A stretch of DNA of 51,951 nt from JBEIDK01 sp040383485 (GTDB lineage Bacteria > Bacteroidota > Bacteroidia > UBA4408): positions 1 to 51,951 of the forward strand of contig JBEIDK010000006.1 of assembly GCA_040383485.1 (NCBI GenBank). Reading direction: 5' to 3'. The notes beneath the pieces are model-generated. The model searched no databases. It was not told the origin of the DNA and worked only from the letters and a program-made list of their open reading frames with translations. Of this stretch, positions 16,407 to 26,282 are shown in pieces. Both the position numbers and the translations under genes were made by a program. The stretch's first letter is position 1. The number at the start of each line of letters is the position of its first letter.

Positions 16407-18280
16407 CCTTAATGAATATTATTAAATCAAAATCAATAGTAACAACTATTTCATTAGTAATAATAATTATCACATCATTTGTTGTAAATCCAAGACAGCA
16501 AAAAGATTGCTTTAAACATGAATTGGAATGGGATGTTTTTTCCTATTACATGTATTTACCTTATACTTTTATTTACAAAGATGTGAGGATGCAAAAAAAG
16601 GAAGTGGTTGAGAACATTTTTCAAAAATATAATATTCAAGGTACCTATTACCAAGCTTATCAGATTGAAAATGGTAATTACACACCTAATTATACCCTTG
16701 GTTTTGCAATACTATGGTCTCCGTTTTTTGCTATCGGTCATTTATGGGCAACGCATTCTGGCTATGACACAGATGGTTGGTCTTTTCCCTACCAATGCAG
16801 CATTGCAATAGGTGCGCTTATTTACATACTCATTGGCCTATTTTTTTTCAGGAAGCTATTGCTTCATTTTTTCAACGAAACGGTTACTTCAATCGTTATG
16901 ATAATTATGGTACTTGGAACAAATTATTTTCATGAAACATTCAATGATTATTTACAACCTCATGCCATGCTTTTTACAGGCTATTGTATTGTGCTTAATT
17001 ATACAATTGAGTGGCATAAACAGCAAAAAATAAAATTTATTGCTATTGCAGGTTTCGTAATGGGATTAATGATTTTGGCTAGGCCAAGCGAATTACTCAT
17101 TATAATAATTCCTTTCTTTTGGAATGTTTATAATTATGAATCATTAAAACTTAAAATTAATCTATTACTAAGTAACTACAAGCAAATTATAATTTTAATT
17201 TTATGTGCTTTTATACCATTTATACCTCAACTTATTTACTGGAAAATTGTCACCAATTCTTGGATATTTTTTAGCTATCAACATACTGAAGGATTCGACT
17301 TTTTAAAACCACATATTATTAATGTACTATTTAGTTTTAAAAAAAGTTGGTTCATCTATACGCCAATAATAATATTCCCAATAATTGCAGTTTTTCGTCT
17401 TTATAAAAATAATATTCACATATATTTTTCTATTCTAGCTTTCTTTTTAGCAAACTTTTACCTGCTTTCTAGTTGGGCTGCATGGTGGAATGGTGGCAGT
17501 TTTGGAATGCGATATTTTGTAGAATCATACGCAGTGCTTTCAATACCTTTTGGTTATTTAATTAACGATATTCTAAAAAAGAAAATTTTGGTGAGGCTAA
17601 CTTTCTTTTCAGTAATTGTTTTATTAATTGGATTAAACATATTTCAAATTTGGCAATATTGTGTAGGAATTATCCCAGAATATAGTATGACATATCCGTA
17701 TTATAAAAGAATATTTTTGAAGACAAAGGTCACAGAAGAGGATAGAAAACTAATGGAGGTAACGCGTTCAGTTGAAGCAACTGAATTTTTTACAAATATT
17801 GATGAATATGAAAAGAGAGAAGTTCTTTACCTTAATTTTAGTTCTAAAAAATCAACAATTTATAAGTATAAAAATGTTGATTTAAAAAAGTACCATTCTT
17901 TTCCAAACTCCTACTTACTAAAACCAAAAGATGAATTTGGATTAAAATATTTATTACCATATAAATTGGCTGTTCCAAACGAAAAAGACCATGCATGGAT
18001 TAGGGTTTCATTAAATTACTACTCTGAAGAGGATCCTAAAAATTTCGAATCGAACGTGGTAATAAGTATGCCACACAACAATTATAATCTTAAGTATAGA
18101 GCTTTTAATTTCTCAAAATTTGAATGGAAAAAAGGAGATTGGAATCATATCGAGTTTGATTACATGACACCATTTCCATATGATGAAGATGACCATTTTG
18201 ATATTTATATATGGCATCGAGGAGCTAACAACCTATGGATAGATGATTATAAGGTTGAATTATTTAACAAAAAAAACTAA
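16403..18280 (+). CDS. Multi-spanning GT-C-like glycosyltransferase
   Basis: 625 residues. About ten hydrophobic segments fill residues 10-430, beginning with SIVTTISLVIIIITSFVV, and a soluble, beta-rich periplasmic domain fills the last 180 residues (ending ANNLWIDDYKVELF). An acidic motif near the first periplasmic loop (HELEWDVFSYYMYLP) is where GT-C enzymes keep their catalytic Asp/Glu. Such proteins use polyprenyl-phosphate sugars as donors outside the cytoplasmic membrane. It overlaps the GT4 gene by 4 bp. The exact family (GT39/GT83-like or uncharacterised) cannot be told from the sequence alone. Confidence 0.75.
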   Translation: MTLMNIIKSKSIVTTISLVIIIITSFVVNPRQQKDCFKHELEWDVFSYYMYLPYTFIYKDVRMQKKEVVENIFQKYNIQGTYYQAYQIENGNYTPNYTLGFAILWSPFFAIGHLWATHSGYDTDGWSFPYQCSIAIGALIYILIGLFFFRKLLLHFFNETVTSIVMIIMVLGTNYFHETFNDYLQPHAMLFTGYCIVLNYTIEWHKQQKIKFIAIAGFVMGLMILARPSELLIIIIPFFWNVYNYESLKLKINLLLSNYKQIIILILCAFIPFIPQLIYWKIVTNSWIFFSYQHTEGFDFLKPHIINVLFSFKKSWFIYTPIIIFPIIAVFRLYKNNIHIYFSILAFFLANFYLLSSWAAWWNGGSFGMRYFVESYAVLSIPFGYLINDILKKKILVRLTFFSVIVLLIGLNIFQIWQYCVGIIPEYSMTYPYYKRIFLKTKVTEEDRKLMEVTRSVEATEFFTNIDEYEKREVLYLNFSSKKSTIYKYKNVDLKKYHSFPNSYLLKPKDEFGLKYLLPYKLAVPNEKDHAWIRVSLNYYSEEDPKNFESNVVISMPHNNYNLKYRAFNFSKFEWKKGDWNHIEFDYMTPFPYDEDDHFDIYIWHRGANNLWIDDYKVELFNKKN

Positions 18281-18287
18281 TTAATTT

Positions 18288-19388
18288 TTAAGCTATACTA
18301 TTAACAAAATCATCAAATAAATACCTACTGTCCAAAGGGCCAGGAGACGCTTCAGGATGATATTGAACACTAAATACTGATTTGTTCTTTAATCGAATTC
18401 CTTCAATAGAATTATCGTTTAAGTTTCTATGTGTAACTTCAACATTTGAATTGTTACTTAAGCTGTTTTCCTCTATTGCAAAACCATGATTTTGCGAAGT
18501 TATTTCGCATTTACCAGTAATTAAATTTTTTACTGGATGGTTTATTCCTCTATGACCATTGTGCATTTTAAAAGTTTTTAAACCAAGCGCTTGCGCCAGC
18601 AATTGATGACCTAAGCAAATACCAAATAATGGTTTATTGGTAGCTAATAATTCTTTCACAAGATTAGTTTCTGATATCATCACTTCAGGATCACCAGGTC
18701 CATTTGACAAGAAAAAGGCATCAGGATTAAAACTAAAAATTTCTTTTGCAGTTGCCGAATTCGGAAACACTTTTAAATAGCAATCTTTATCAGCAATGCA
18801 ATTAAGAATACTCTTTTTTACACCAAAGTCAAGAACGGCAACTTTATATTTAGCGTTGCTTTCTCCAACAAAGTAAGGCTCTTTAGTAGAAACCTTTGAG
18901 GATAATTCCAAGCCCTGCATTGATGGCACTTTATTTAAAATAGCCTCTAATTCTTCCATTCTATTCATCTCCGATGAGATGATACAATTCATGGCACCAT
19001 TATCTCGAATATGCTCTATCAGCGCCCTAGTATCAATATTCTCAATGCCAACTAAGCTTCCATTTTCAAGATATTTTGATAGTGATTCGTTACTTCTTTT
19101 TCGTGAAAAATCTTTACTAAAACTTTTACAAACCAACCCTGAAATTTTAATAGAATTACTCTCCGTATCATCATTTAATACCCCATAATTACCAATATGA
19201 GTATTGGCCATAACCATAACCTGACCAAAATATGAAGGGTCTGTGAATATTTCCTGATAGCCGCTCATACCTGTATTAAAGCATATTTCGCCTGTAGTTG
19301 TCCCTAATTTACCAATTGCTGTGCCTTTAAAGTAAGTACCATCTTGCAATAATAATATTGCGTCTTGTTTAGAATTTGAATTACTCAA
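18288..19388 (-). CDS. carA: Carbamoyl-phosphate synthase, small (glutaminase) subunit
   Basis: 366 residues, full length. Splits glutamine and channels ammonia to the CarB subunit to make carbamoyl phosphate for arginine and pyrimidines. N-terminal CPSase small-chain domain (LLLQDGTYFKGTAIG, GEICFNTGMSGYQEIFTDPSY) is followed by a class I glutamine amidotransferase: Cys258 in GICLGHQLLAQ and the His/Glu pair in YHPEASPGP. carB is not in the window. Convergent with the GT gene (7-bp gap). No PyrR-type or arginine-type leader structure was seen upstream. Confidence 0.97.
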   Translation of the reverse strand: MSNSNSKQDAILLLQDGTYFKGTAIGKLGTTTGEICFNTGMSGYQEIFTDPSYFGQVMVMANTHIGNYGVLNDDTESNSIKISGLVCKSFSKDFSRKRSNESLSKYLENGSLVGIENIDTRALIEHIRDNGAMNCIISSEMNRMEELEAILNKVPSMQGLELSSKVSTKEPYFVGESNAKYKVAVLDFGVKKSILNCIADKDCYLKVFPNSATAKEIFSFNPDAFFLSNGPGDPEVMISETNLVKELLATNKPLFGICLGHQLLAQALGLKTFKMHNGHRGINHPVKNLITGKCEITSQNHGFAIEENSLSNNSNVEVTHRNLNDNSIEGIRLKNKSVFSVQYHPEASPGPLDSRYLFDDFVNSIA

Positions 19389-19478
19389 TTTTTAGAAATT
19401 AAAGATTAAAACAATAAAATTTCAAGCGCAAACCTAATGTAAAATTGAGTATATTAGAGAGTTGAAATCCCAAATTTA

Positions 19479-20792
19479 TTATCTTTTTATACACACCTTT
19501 TGAGTATAGTTTAAAAGCTCATCATTCATAATTTGAACAAAATAAATCCCATTTGAAAACTCAGCTAAGCTAATATTGCTTAGTTTGTTTTGAATTTGAC
19601 TGCTATATAACGTTTTACCATAAATATCTAGTATTTTCACAACTCTATTTTTGTCATTCTTATCAAATTCTATTGTTATGTTATCGGTAGTTGGATTTGG
19701 ATAAATATTAATTTCATAATTTGAATTCAGCTGTTTTAAATCAGTAGTGTTTTTTGTTATTCCTTTTCTTTTTGTTACTAATACATTATGCATGAATTCT
19801 GCTTGGCCTTGTGTAAATGAGTTTTGACATTGCTCTCCTGAATAGTCCATGTAGTTTTCTGTCATGTCATTTAAATCTCCCAAATTTAAGGTTGGTTGGG
19901 TGCAAGTATTAGCAGTAACATTGCAAGCTGTATTTTGGTCTGATGCAGCATCAGCACTTGGGGTGTCTGATATGCCATCATCTCCATCACAAGCCCCATT
20001 GCCTGATCCATCGCCCCAAATATGCCTAAGACCTAAATAATGACCTACTTCATGAGTCACTGTTCTACCTTTAACTATATAAGATCCTAAACCAGTTGCA
20101 GTTGGGTTGTTCGAACCAAAAAATTCATATTGTATAACCACGCCATCAGCTAATCCGGAAGTTGCAGTGCTGTCCCAATTAGGCAAACCGCTTGGAGGCG
20201 TTGCATAACCAAGTATAAAAGGAGTTCCTAAAAAATCCATGTTACAAACCCAAATATTTAAATATTTACTTTGATTCCAAGGGTCACTACCATCAGTCGA
20301 TGAACTTTTAACTTCTTCTGCAATTCCGCCACCTAATAAATTGAAAAAGGTAGTTTTGGTTGTTAGCTTTCTAACAATACCGTTTGTTGGATTTCCTTGT
20401 GGATCAACTGAAGCAAGTTCAAATCTTATTCTTGAATCCTTTGCCCTTATTGGAAAAAACTCAGCCCTAAGATTAATAGTATCGCTATTCATTCTTGAAT
20501 AATCCTTATTTAAAATATCAATTTGATTAAATATTACGGAATCAGGTAAATTTTGAGCTGCTGTTTTATATACTACATGCACCACAACTTGAATTGTGTA
20601 AAATGAATCTTGCGTAGCCCTTTCATTCGTTAGGTTTAAAATAGAATTGAATACAGAATTTACAGCATTTTTGTAACCTGGATACTTCATTTCATTGTAT
20701 TCTAATACTTTTTTATATCCACATCGCTCTTGAGCAAGAAGACTTATGCTTGAGTTTAGGACAAATAATAAAATGATATATTTCTTAATCAT
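19479..20792 (-). CDS. M43-family zinc metalloprotease, T9SS type A cargo
   Basis: 437 residues when started at the internal ATG at 20792, which begins a proper signal peptide (MIKKYIILLFVLNSSISLLAQ); the frame is open 28 codons further up but that stretch would disrupt the signal. Around residue 245 is the extended zinc motif HEVGHYLGLRHIW of pappalysin-like M43 proteases, followed by a Cys/Asp-rich segment (CDGDDGISDTP) and the Met-turn region NYMDYSGEQC. The last 75 residues form a T9SS type A sorting domain (IYPNPTTDNITIEF ... GIYFVQI ... KVCIKR). It should be exported across the outer membrane by the type IX system and digest peptides or proteins outside the cell. Confidence 0.9.
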   Translation of the reverse strand: MIKKYIILLFVLNSSISLLAQERCGYKKVLEYNEMKYPGYKNAVNSVFNSILNLTNERATQDSFYTIQVVVHVVYKTAAQNLPDSVIFNQIDILNKDYSRMNSDTINLRAEFFPIRAKDSRIRFELASVDPQGNPTNGIVRKLTTKTTFFNLLGGGIAEEVKSSSTDGSDPWNQSKYLNIWVCNMDFLGTPFILGYATPPSGLPNWDSTATSGLADGVVIQYEFFGSNNPTATGLGSYIVKGRTVTHEVGHYLGLRHIWGDGSGNGACDGDDGISDTPSADAASDQNTACNVTANTCTQPTLNLGDLNDMTENYMDYSGEQCQNSFTQGQAEFMHNVLVTKRKGITKNTTDLKQLNSNYEINIYPNPTTDNITIEFDKNDKNRVVKILDIYGKTLYSSQIQNKLSNISLAEFSNGIYFVQIMNDELLNYTQKVCIKR

Positions 20793-20896
20793 AATTGAAA
20801 TTTTATTCCAAATATAAAACACTAATTGAAAATTTATAAAATTATTACAATTGTTTTCATAGAGTTTAAAAAACAAATTTCATATTCTTAATTTTT

Positions 20897-20904
20897 TAGA
20901 TTTG
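20897..20904 (+). promoter_or_regulatory. -7-type promoter box upstream of murB
   Basis: TAGATTTG fits TAnnTTTG and ends 28 bp before the murB start codon. No good -33 box was found at the expected spacing. Confidence 0.4.
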
Positions 20905-20932
20905 CAATTCATTAAAAATATCAATATAAAAG

Positions 20933-21949
20933 ATGCGTATTAAGAAAAATGTAAACCTCAAAGGCAATAACACTTTTGGTATTGATGTAAGTGCTAAACT
21001 TTTTTGTGAAATTAGTTCATTAAAAGACCTTGAAAAATTGGTTGACTCAACTGAATTTATAAAAAATGAAAAATTAGTTCTGGGTGGCGGCAGTAATATA
21101 TTATTTACGAAGAATGTAAATGCGCTGGTAATTAAAAATAATCTTACTGGAATTTCGCAAGAAAATTTAAATGAAGATACTGTTTTAGTAAAGGCAGCAG
21201 CTGGCGAAGATTGGCATAAATTAGTTCTTTATTGCATAGAAAATAATTTATGCGGGATGGAAAATTTATCATTAATTCCAGGTAGTGTTGGTGCTGCACC
21301 AATGCAAAATATTGGCGCTTATGGTGTAGAAATTAAAGATATTTTTCATTCGTTAGAGGCATATAATTTAAAAAAAAAAACGATTGAAATTTTTGATAAC
21401 AAACAATGTAATTTTGGCTACCGTGATAGCATATTTAAAAACGAAGCAAAAAACAACTACCTCATTTTAAATGTAACATTTATTCTTTCAAAAAAACAAG
21501 TATTGAATACTTCATATGGAGCCATTGAACAAGAGCTTCAGCAAATGGGAGTAACAAATCCAACAATAAAAGATGTAAGTGATGCCGTGATTGCAATTAG
21601 AACTTCAAAACTACCAAACCCTAAAGAAATAGGTAATGCTGGTAGCTTTTTTAAAAACCCAGTTATAGAAATTGCTTTGCTTAATGAATTAAAGGAAATA
21701 TACCCAACAATTGTTAGTTATAAGTTAAATGCCAATCAAGTAAAATTAGCAGCAGGTTGGCTTATTGAGCAATGTGGTTGGAAAGGAAAGCAAATTGGCA
21801 ACTGTGGGGTACATAATAAACAAGCACTTGTTCTAGTTAACAATGGCAATGCTAATGGTCAAGAAATTTATAACTTGTCAACCGAAATCATCAAATCTGT
21901 ACAAGAAAAATTTAAGGTAACCTTAGAAAGAGAAGTAAACATTATATAA
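20933..21949 (+). CDS. murB: UDP-N-acetylenolpyruvoylglucosamine reductase
   Basis: 338 residues, type I length. Reduces the enolpyruvyl ether to UDP-N-acetylmuramic acid with NADPH and FAD, a cytoplasmic step of peptidoglycan synthesis. FAD-domain motifs LGGGSNILF, IPGSVGAAPMQNIGAYGVE and YRDSIFK are present; the catalytic Ser is in NAGSFFKNP, and the C-terminal domain has AAGWLIEQCGWKG and CGVHNKQALVLVN. First gene of a plus-strand run of four (murB, MFS, flavoprotein, glycosyltransferase) with gaps of 31, 48 and 15 bp. Confidence 0.96.
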   Translation: MRIKKNVNLKGNNTFGIDVSAKLFCEISSLKDLEKLVDSTEFIKNEKLVLGGGSNILFTKNVNALVIKNNLTGISQENLNEDTVLVKAAAGEDWHKLVLYCIENNLCGMENLSLIPGSVGAAPMQNIGAYGVEIKDIFHSLEAYNLKKKTIEIFDNKQCNFGYRDSIFKNEAKNNYLILNVTFILSKKQVLNTSYGAIEQELQQMGVTNPTIKDVSDAVIAIRTSKLPNPKEIGNAGSFFKNPVIEIALLNELKEIYPTIVSYKLNANQVKLAAGWLIEQCGWKGKQIGNCGVHNKQALVLVNNGNANGQEIYNLSTEIIKSVQEKFKVTLEREVNII

Positions 21950-21980
21950 TAACTTAAATTTAAAGAAACCATATTTTAAA

Positions 21981-23285
21981 ATGGAGAAAGGAGCAAAACT
22001 TAATTTTTGGCAAATATTTAATATGAGTTTTGGATTCTTAGGAATTCAATTTGGATTTGCATTACAAAATGCAAATGTCAGCAGAATCTTTCAAACATTG
22101 GGTGCTAAAATTGATGATATTCCTATATTATGGATTGCTGCGCCAATTACAGGATTTCTTGTTCAACCAATCATCGGTTATTTAAGTGATAGAACTTGGC
22201 ATCCTAGATGGGGCCGTAGACGACCATTCTTTTTTATGGGAGCATTGTTCTCTTCCTTAGCATTGTTTGCAATGCCCAACTCTCCAAGTTTATGGGTTGC
22301 TGCTACCTTGCTTTGGGTATTAGATGCATCTATTAATATTAGCATGGAACCATTCAGAGCTTTCGTAGGCGACAAACTTCCTGCCGAGCAACAAACAACA
22401 GGGTATGCAATGCAAACATTTTTTATTGGTGTTGGTGCCGTAATAGCTTCACTACTACCTTTTTTCTTTACAAATGTGTTGGGTTTTAGCAATACAGCGG
22501 CCGAAGGAATTATTCCGGACTCGGTTAAATATTCTTTTTTTATTGGCGCAATCGTTTTTTTAGCATCTGTTTTATGGACAGTATTAACAACTGATGAATT
22601 TCCTCCTGAGGATATTGCAAAATGGGAGCAAGAAAAATTAAAATCAAGTGGTGTATTTCATGGCATTATTGAAATTGTTCAAGGTGTTTTTAAAATGCCT
22701 AAAATAATGTTGCAGTTAGCATTAGTTCAATTTTTTACATGGTTAGCATTGTTTTCTATGTGGATATATACAACATCAAGTGTTGCACAAAATGCATTTG
22801 GCACCACTGATACAACTTCAAAAATATTTCAAGATGCCGGTGATTGGGTAGGTGTGATGTTCATGGTTTATAATGGCGTTTCTGCTCTTGTAGCCTTTAT
22901 GTTGCCGGTTCTTGCTACTAAAATTGGAAAAAAATATACGCACATGATATCTTTAATTGTTGGGGGAATAGGACTTATATCATTGTTTTTTATTCATGAT
23001 AAAAATATGTTGTTATTACCAATGCTAGGTGTTGGGTTGGCTTGGGCTTCTACTCTTACCATGCCTTATGCTATTTTAGCTAACGCATTACCTCCAAATA
23101 AAATGGGCTTCTACATGGGAGTATTTAACTTTTTTATTGTTATTCCTCAAATAGTTGCAGCAGCCATTTTGGGATTTTTTGTAAAAAATGTTTTTGAAAG
23201 TCAAAGTATTTACGCTTTAGTTATTGGAGGAATGGCTATGATTATAGCGGGTTTTTTGAATTACTTTGTTAAGGAAAATAAATAA
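21981..23285 (+). CDS. MFS sugar-type transporter (SLC45/GPH-like)
   Basis: 434 residues with about twelve membrane segments. The loop between segments 2 and 3 reads SDRTWHPRWGRRRPFF, the RWGRRRP signature shared by the SLC45/sucrose-proton symporter group and related glycoside carriers; a proton- or sodium-coupled di- or oligosaccharide is the expected substrate. It begins 31 bp after murB and precedes a flavoprotein gene by 48 bp. No sugar-degrading enzyme lies nearby, so the substrate cannot be inferred from context. Confidence 0.87.
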   Translation: MEKGAKLNFWQIFNMSFGFLGIQFGFALQNANVSRIFQTLGAKIDDIPILWIAAPITGFLVQPIIGYLSDRTWHPRWGRRRPFFFMGALFSSLALFAMPNSPSLWVAATLLWVLDASINISMEPFRAFVGDKLPAEQQTTGYAMQTFFIGVGAVIASLLPFFFTNVLGFSNTAAEGIIPDSVKYSFFIGAIVFLASVLWTVLTTDEFPPEDIAKWEQEKLKSSGVFHGIIEIVQGVFKMPKIMLQLALVQFFTWLALFSMWIYTTSSVAQNAFGTTDTTSKIFQDAGDWVGVMFMVYNGVSALVAFMLPVLATKIGKKYTHMISLIVGGIGLISLFFIHDKNMLLLPMLGVGLAWASTLTMPYAILANALPPNKMGFYMGVFNFFIVIPQIVAAAILGFFVKNVFESQSIYALVIGGMAMIIAGFLNYFVKENK

Positions 23286-23333
23286 TTAGATACCAAACAA
23301 TTACTAATAAAACAGATTGCAAATTAAAAAATA

Positions 23334-24842
23334 ATGAAAAATACTAAGGCCTCCGATGGCGAAATTGAGAAGTATGATTTGGTAGTTATTGGTGGTGGTC
23401 CCAGCGGATATGCAGGTGCAATGCGTGCAATAGATTTTGGCAAAAAAGTACTTATTGTTGAAAAGGATAAAATTGGTGGAGCTGGAATTTATAATGGTGC
23501 ACTCTGGAGTAAAGCAATGTGGGAATTTTCTCAAAAGGTAATGGTTAGACGTGATGCCGAAAAAGAACATTTTGAAGGTGTTACATTTGAGGAAATGATG
23601 GAGGATGTAAATGGTGCTATTTTCGATAGGAAACTACAGATGACATTGCACATGAGTCTGCTGCAATCCCAAACTTTAAATAAACATTTACATTATGAGA
23701 AAGGGACGGCTGAAATGATTGACAAAAATCATGTAAAGATTTATAAGGCAAAGGGTGATAAAATTGTTGAAACAGACTTTATATTATTAGCAACAGGCAG
23801 CAGTCCAAGATATTTGCCGAGTATACCAATTGATGAAAATATTATTGTTACTAGTAATGGAATTGGCAATTGGCAAGAGTTTCCGGAAAGTTTGGTGATT
23901 TTAGGTGCTGGTGTAATTGGTTGTGAGTTTGCAACTATATTCTCTAACATTGGAAAAACAAAAGTTTTTTTAATTGATAAAGGTGACCGTATATTGCCTT
24001 TCGAGGATGAAGATGTTGCAAAGATGGTTACAGAAAATCTAGAGGCAAATGGAGTAACTATACACAAAAATTCTTCTTTAGTTAGGATGGAAATTAAAGA
24101 TGGCAAAGTTGAATATGAATTAAAATATACGGATGGTAAGACAGAAATATTACATGTTCAAAAAGCATTGGTTTCTGTTGGACGCGAACCAAATGTAAAA
24201 AATATTGGTATCGAAGCAGCCGAAGTTGAACTTACTGAAAGAGGAAGTATCAAAGATTTTGATACACAAACCACTGTTGCAAATATTTTTGTGGCCGGAG
24301 ACTTAACTGCAGAAATGAGTTTGGTTACAGTTGGTGAACGCGAGGCAAGGCATGCTGTAAGAAAAATGTTTGGTGGTTACATAGATACATTAAAATATAG
24401 AAACTTATGTACAATAATGTTTTTAAATCCTGAAGTAGCGGTAGTTGGAATGAGTGAACAAGAGGCATCAGCAAAAGGAATCTCAGTGAAGATTGCAAAA
24501 ATAGATTACAGTTGTATAGCTCGTGCTATTGCTATGCGCAAAACAAAAGGGTTCTTCAAAATAATTGTTAGTAATGATTCCGAAATGAAAATATTAGGAA
24601 TGAGAGCAATTGGGGAACATGCAAGTAGTGCAATTCAAGCTGTTCAATTATTAATTTACATGGGTAAAGGTATTGATGAATTAGCCCACATGATTTATCC
24701 ACATCCTTCAATTATTGAAGGCATTCAAGAGTGCGTTAGGATGCTTTTAAATAAGTCTATTTACAAACCTGCGGTTTTCAAAGACAAGTTAAAATGCTAT
24801 ACCTGTGAAAATGGTATATGCACTCCAATTGAATATTTTTAA
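23334..24842 (+). CDS. FAD/NAD-dependent disulfide-reductase homologue lacking the redox Cys pair
   Basis: 502 residues. FAD-binding GGGPSGYAGAMRA at the N-terminus, NAD-binding VILGAGVIGCEFATIF in the middle, FVAGDLTA for the flavin, and a C-terminal dimerisation domain with HPSIIEG (the His/Glu of the dihydrolipoamide dehydrogenase family). Where active members read GGTCxNxGCxPSK this one reads GGAGIYNGALWSK: both redox cysteines are replaced (Gly51, Ala56). It may act as a transhydrogenase-like or quinone/other NAD(P)H oxidase. The tail adds CYTCENGIC (Cys488, Cys491, Cys496), absent from ordinary family members. Part of the murB-MFS run. Confidence 0.88.
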   Translation: MKNTKASDGEIEKYDLVVIGGGPSGYAGAMRAIDFGKKVLIVEKDKIGGAGIYNGALWSKAMWEFSQKVMVRRDAEKEHFEGVTFEEMMEDVNGAIFDRKLQMTLHMSLLQSQTLNKHLHYEKGTAEMIDKNHVKIYKAKGDKIVETDFILLATGSSPRYLPSIPIDENIIVTSNGIGNWQEFPESLVILGAGVIGCEFATIFSNIGKTKVFLIDKGDRILPFEDEDVAKMVTENLEANGVTIHKNSSLVRMEIKDGKVEYELKYTDGKTEILHVQKALVSVGREPNVKNIGIEAAEVELTERGSIKDFDTQTTVANIFVAGDLTAEMSLVTVGEREARHAVRKMFGGYIDTLKYRNLCTIMFLNPEVAVVGMSEQEASAKGISVKIAKIDYSCIARAIAMRKTKGFFKIIVSNDSEMKILGMRAIGEHASSAIQAVQLLIYMGKGIDELAHMIYPHPSIIEGIQECVRMLLNKSIYKPAVFKDKLKCYTCENGICTPIEYF

Positions 24843-24857
24843 TTTATTTTTAAAATA

Positions 24858-26282
24858 ATGTTTCTAAAGAAAATAAATTTTTCAAATATTTTTCTAATTC
24901 TTTTGGTTGGACTGCTCGTAAGACTAGTTTTTACACTTTTCATTGCCAAACATTATTATGGATTAGATAATTTCTTTTATCAAGGAGATACAGGAACATG
25001 GGCACTTTCATTTCACAATTGGTACTATACAGGAACATATACATCCTCACCAGAGTCTGAGTTTGGAGGTTTTGTAAGGATGCCCGGTTATTCATTTTTC
25101 TTAGGTCTATTTTATTTATTATGTGGAAAAGACTGGTTTTTTTCATTTAAAGTTGTTGGTTACACTCAAATATTTATCGATGTTTTTAGTGTGTATTTAG
25201 TATACATAATTACTAAAAAGGTTTTTAGTGATATCCGAATTGCAGCTATAGCAGCTTGGCTTTTTGTCTTTTATCCTTTTGCTATTGTTTGGAATCCGGT
25301 AGCATATTCAGAAATTTTGAGCTTAAATTTAATGCTAATCTCATTGTGGTTTTTCATTAATAAAAATTTAAATAAATCCAATATATTTTGGTGTGCTTTT
25401 TTCATAGCAATTGGCACTTTAGTTAGACCACAGTTAGGAATTCTATTTCCCGTATATGCCATGGTTTTAGCTATAGAAACTATTAATTGGAAAATTAAAT
25501 TTAAACAAGGACTTATTTATAGTATAACTATTTTATTGGTTTTTGGAGTTTGGCCAGCTAGAAATTATTTTTCACAAGGTAAATTTATTCTACTTCAAGA
25601 TCTTAGAGGTGCACCAAATTGGGACGGTGAAGTATTAGCTTACACTTCATTTATTTATTCTGCTCAAGTAGATTGGGAGCCTCAATTTAGCCAAATATTA
25701 AATAATAAAAATGTTGACTTTCCTAAATATTTTATTGGGACTAAAGAAGATAGTGTAAGTCTTCAAAACGCATTTTACATGGCTAAAAATAGAAGCTGTT
25801 CATTCAGCCAATGGAAAGGCTTTTGGCAAGGAAAATATTTACCTCCTAATAAAAATGTTAGAGACTCAATGATATATATTTTTAATGATCTTAGAGAAAA
25901 ACAAATTAAAAATCAACCTTTCCTTTTTTATATAAAACTTCCAATTCTAAACTTGAAAAAAGCAATTTTAAAAAATTCATTGTACGATACTAAAAGTAGT
26001 ATAAGAAAGCTAGCTTCATTTTTATTTTACTACCGAACCCTGCTAATTCTCATTGGTATTATTGGTACAGTTTTAATTTTGAAAAATAAAGCGAATAAAA
26101 ATTTTGGTAGATTTTCTCTCTTATATTTTCTTCTCCTTTATTTAGCATTGTGTGCAGGCACTGGTGCCATGTTCAGAAATATTGAAGTAAGGTACTTTTT
26201 ACATGCCGATGTTGTGCTACTAATACCAGCAGCATATTTAATTCAACTTGTGATTAGTAAATTCAAACATAAATCGGTTTAA
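24858..26282 (+). CDS. Multi-spanning GT-C-like glycosyltransferase
   Basis: 474 residues with roughly ten hydrophobic segments and basic loops. An acidic motif after the first segment (FYQGDTGTWALSFHNWYYTG) and WPARNYFSQGKFILLQ after segment 8 are typical of Bacteroidota GT39-like/ArnT-like membrane glycosyltransferases that use lipid-phosphate sugars. The acceptor is unknown. Follows the flavoprotein gene by 15 bp; its stop codon overlaps that of the convergent ruvB gene by 3-4 bp. Confidence 0.75.
   Translation: MFLKKINFSNIFLILLVGLLVRLVFTLFIAKHYYGLDNFFYQGDTGTWALSFHNWYYTGTYTSSPESEFGGFVRMPGYSFFLGLFYLLCGKDWFFSFKVVGYTQIFIDVFSVYLVYIITKKVFSDIRIAAIAAWLFVFYPFAIVWNPVAYSEILSLNLMLISLWFFINKNLNKSNIFWCAFFIAIGTLVRPQLGILFPVYAMVLAIETINWKIKFKQGLIYSITILLVFGVWPARNYFSQGKFILLQDLRGAPNWDGEVLAYTSFIYSAQVDWEPQFSQILNNKNVDFPKYFIGTKEDSVSLQNAFYMAKNRSCSFSQWKGFWQGKYLPPNKNVRDSMIYIFNDLREKQIKNQPFLFYIKLPILNLKKAILKNSLYDTKSSIRKLASFLFYYRTLLILIGIIGTVLILKNKANKNFGRFSLLYFLLLYLALCAGTGAMFRNIEVRYFLHADVVLLIPAAYLIQLVISKFKHKSV

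Noticed and set aside
20793..20876. 28-codon N-terminal extension of the M43 protease
   Set aside because: It would place a non-signal stretch before a textbook signal peptide; start moved to 20792.
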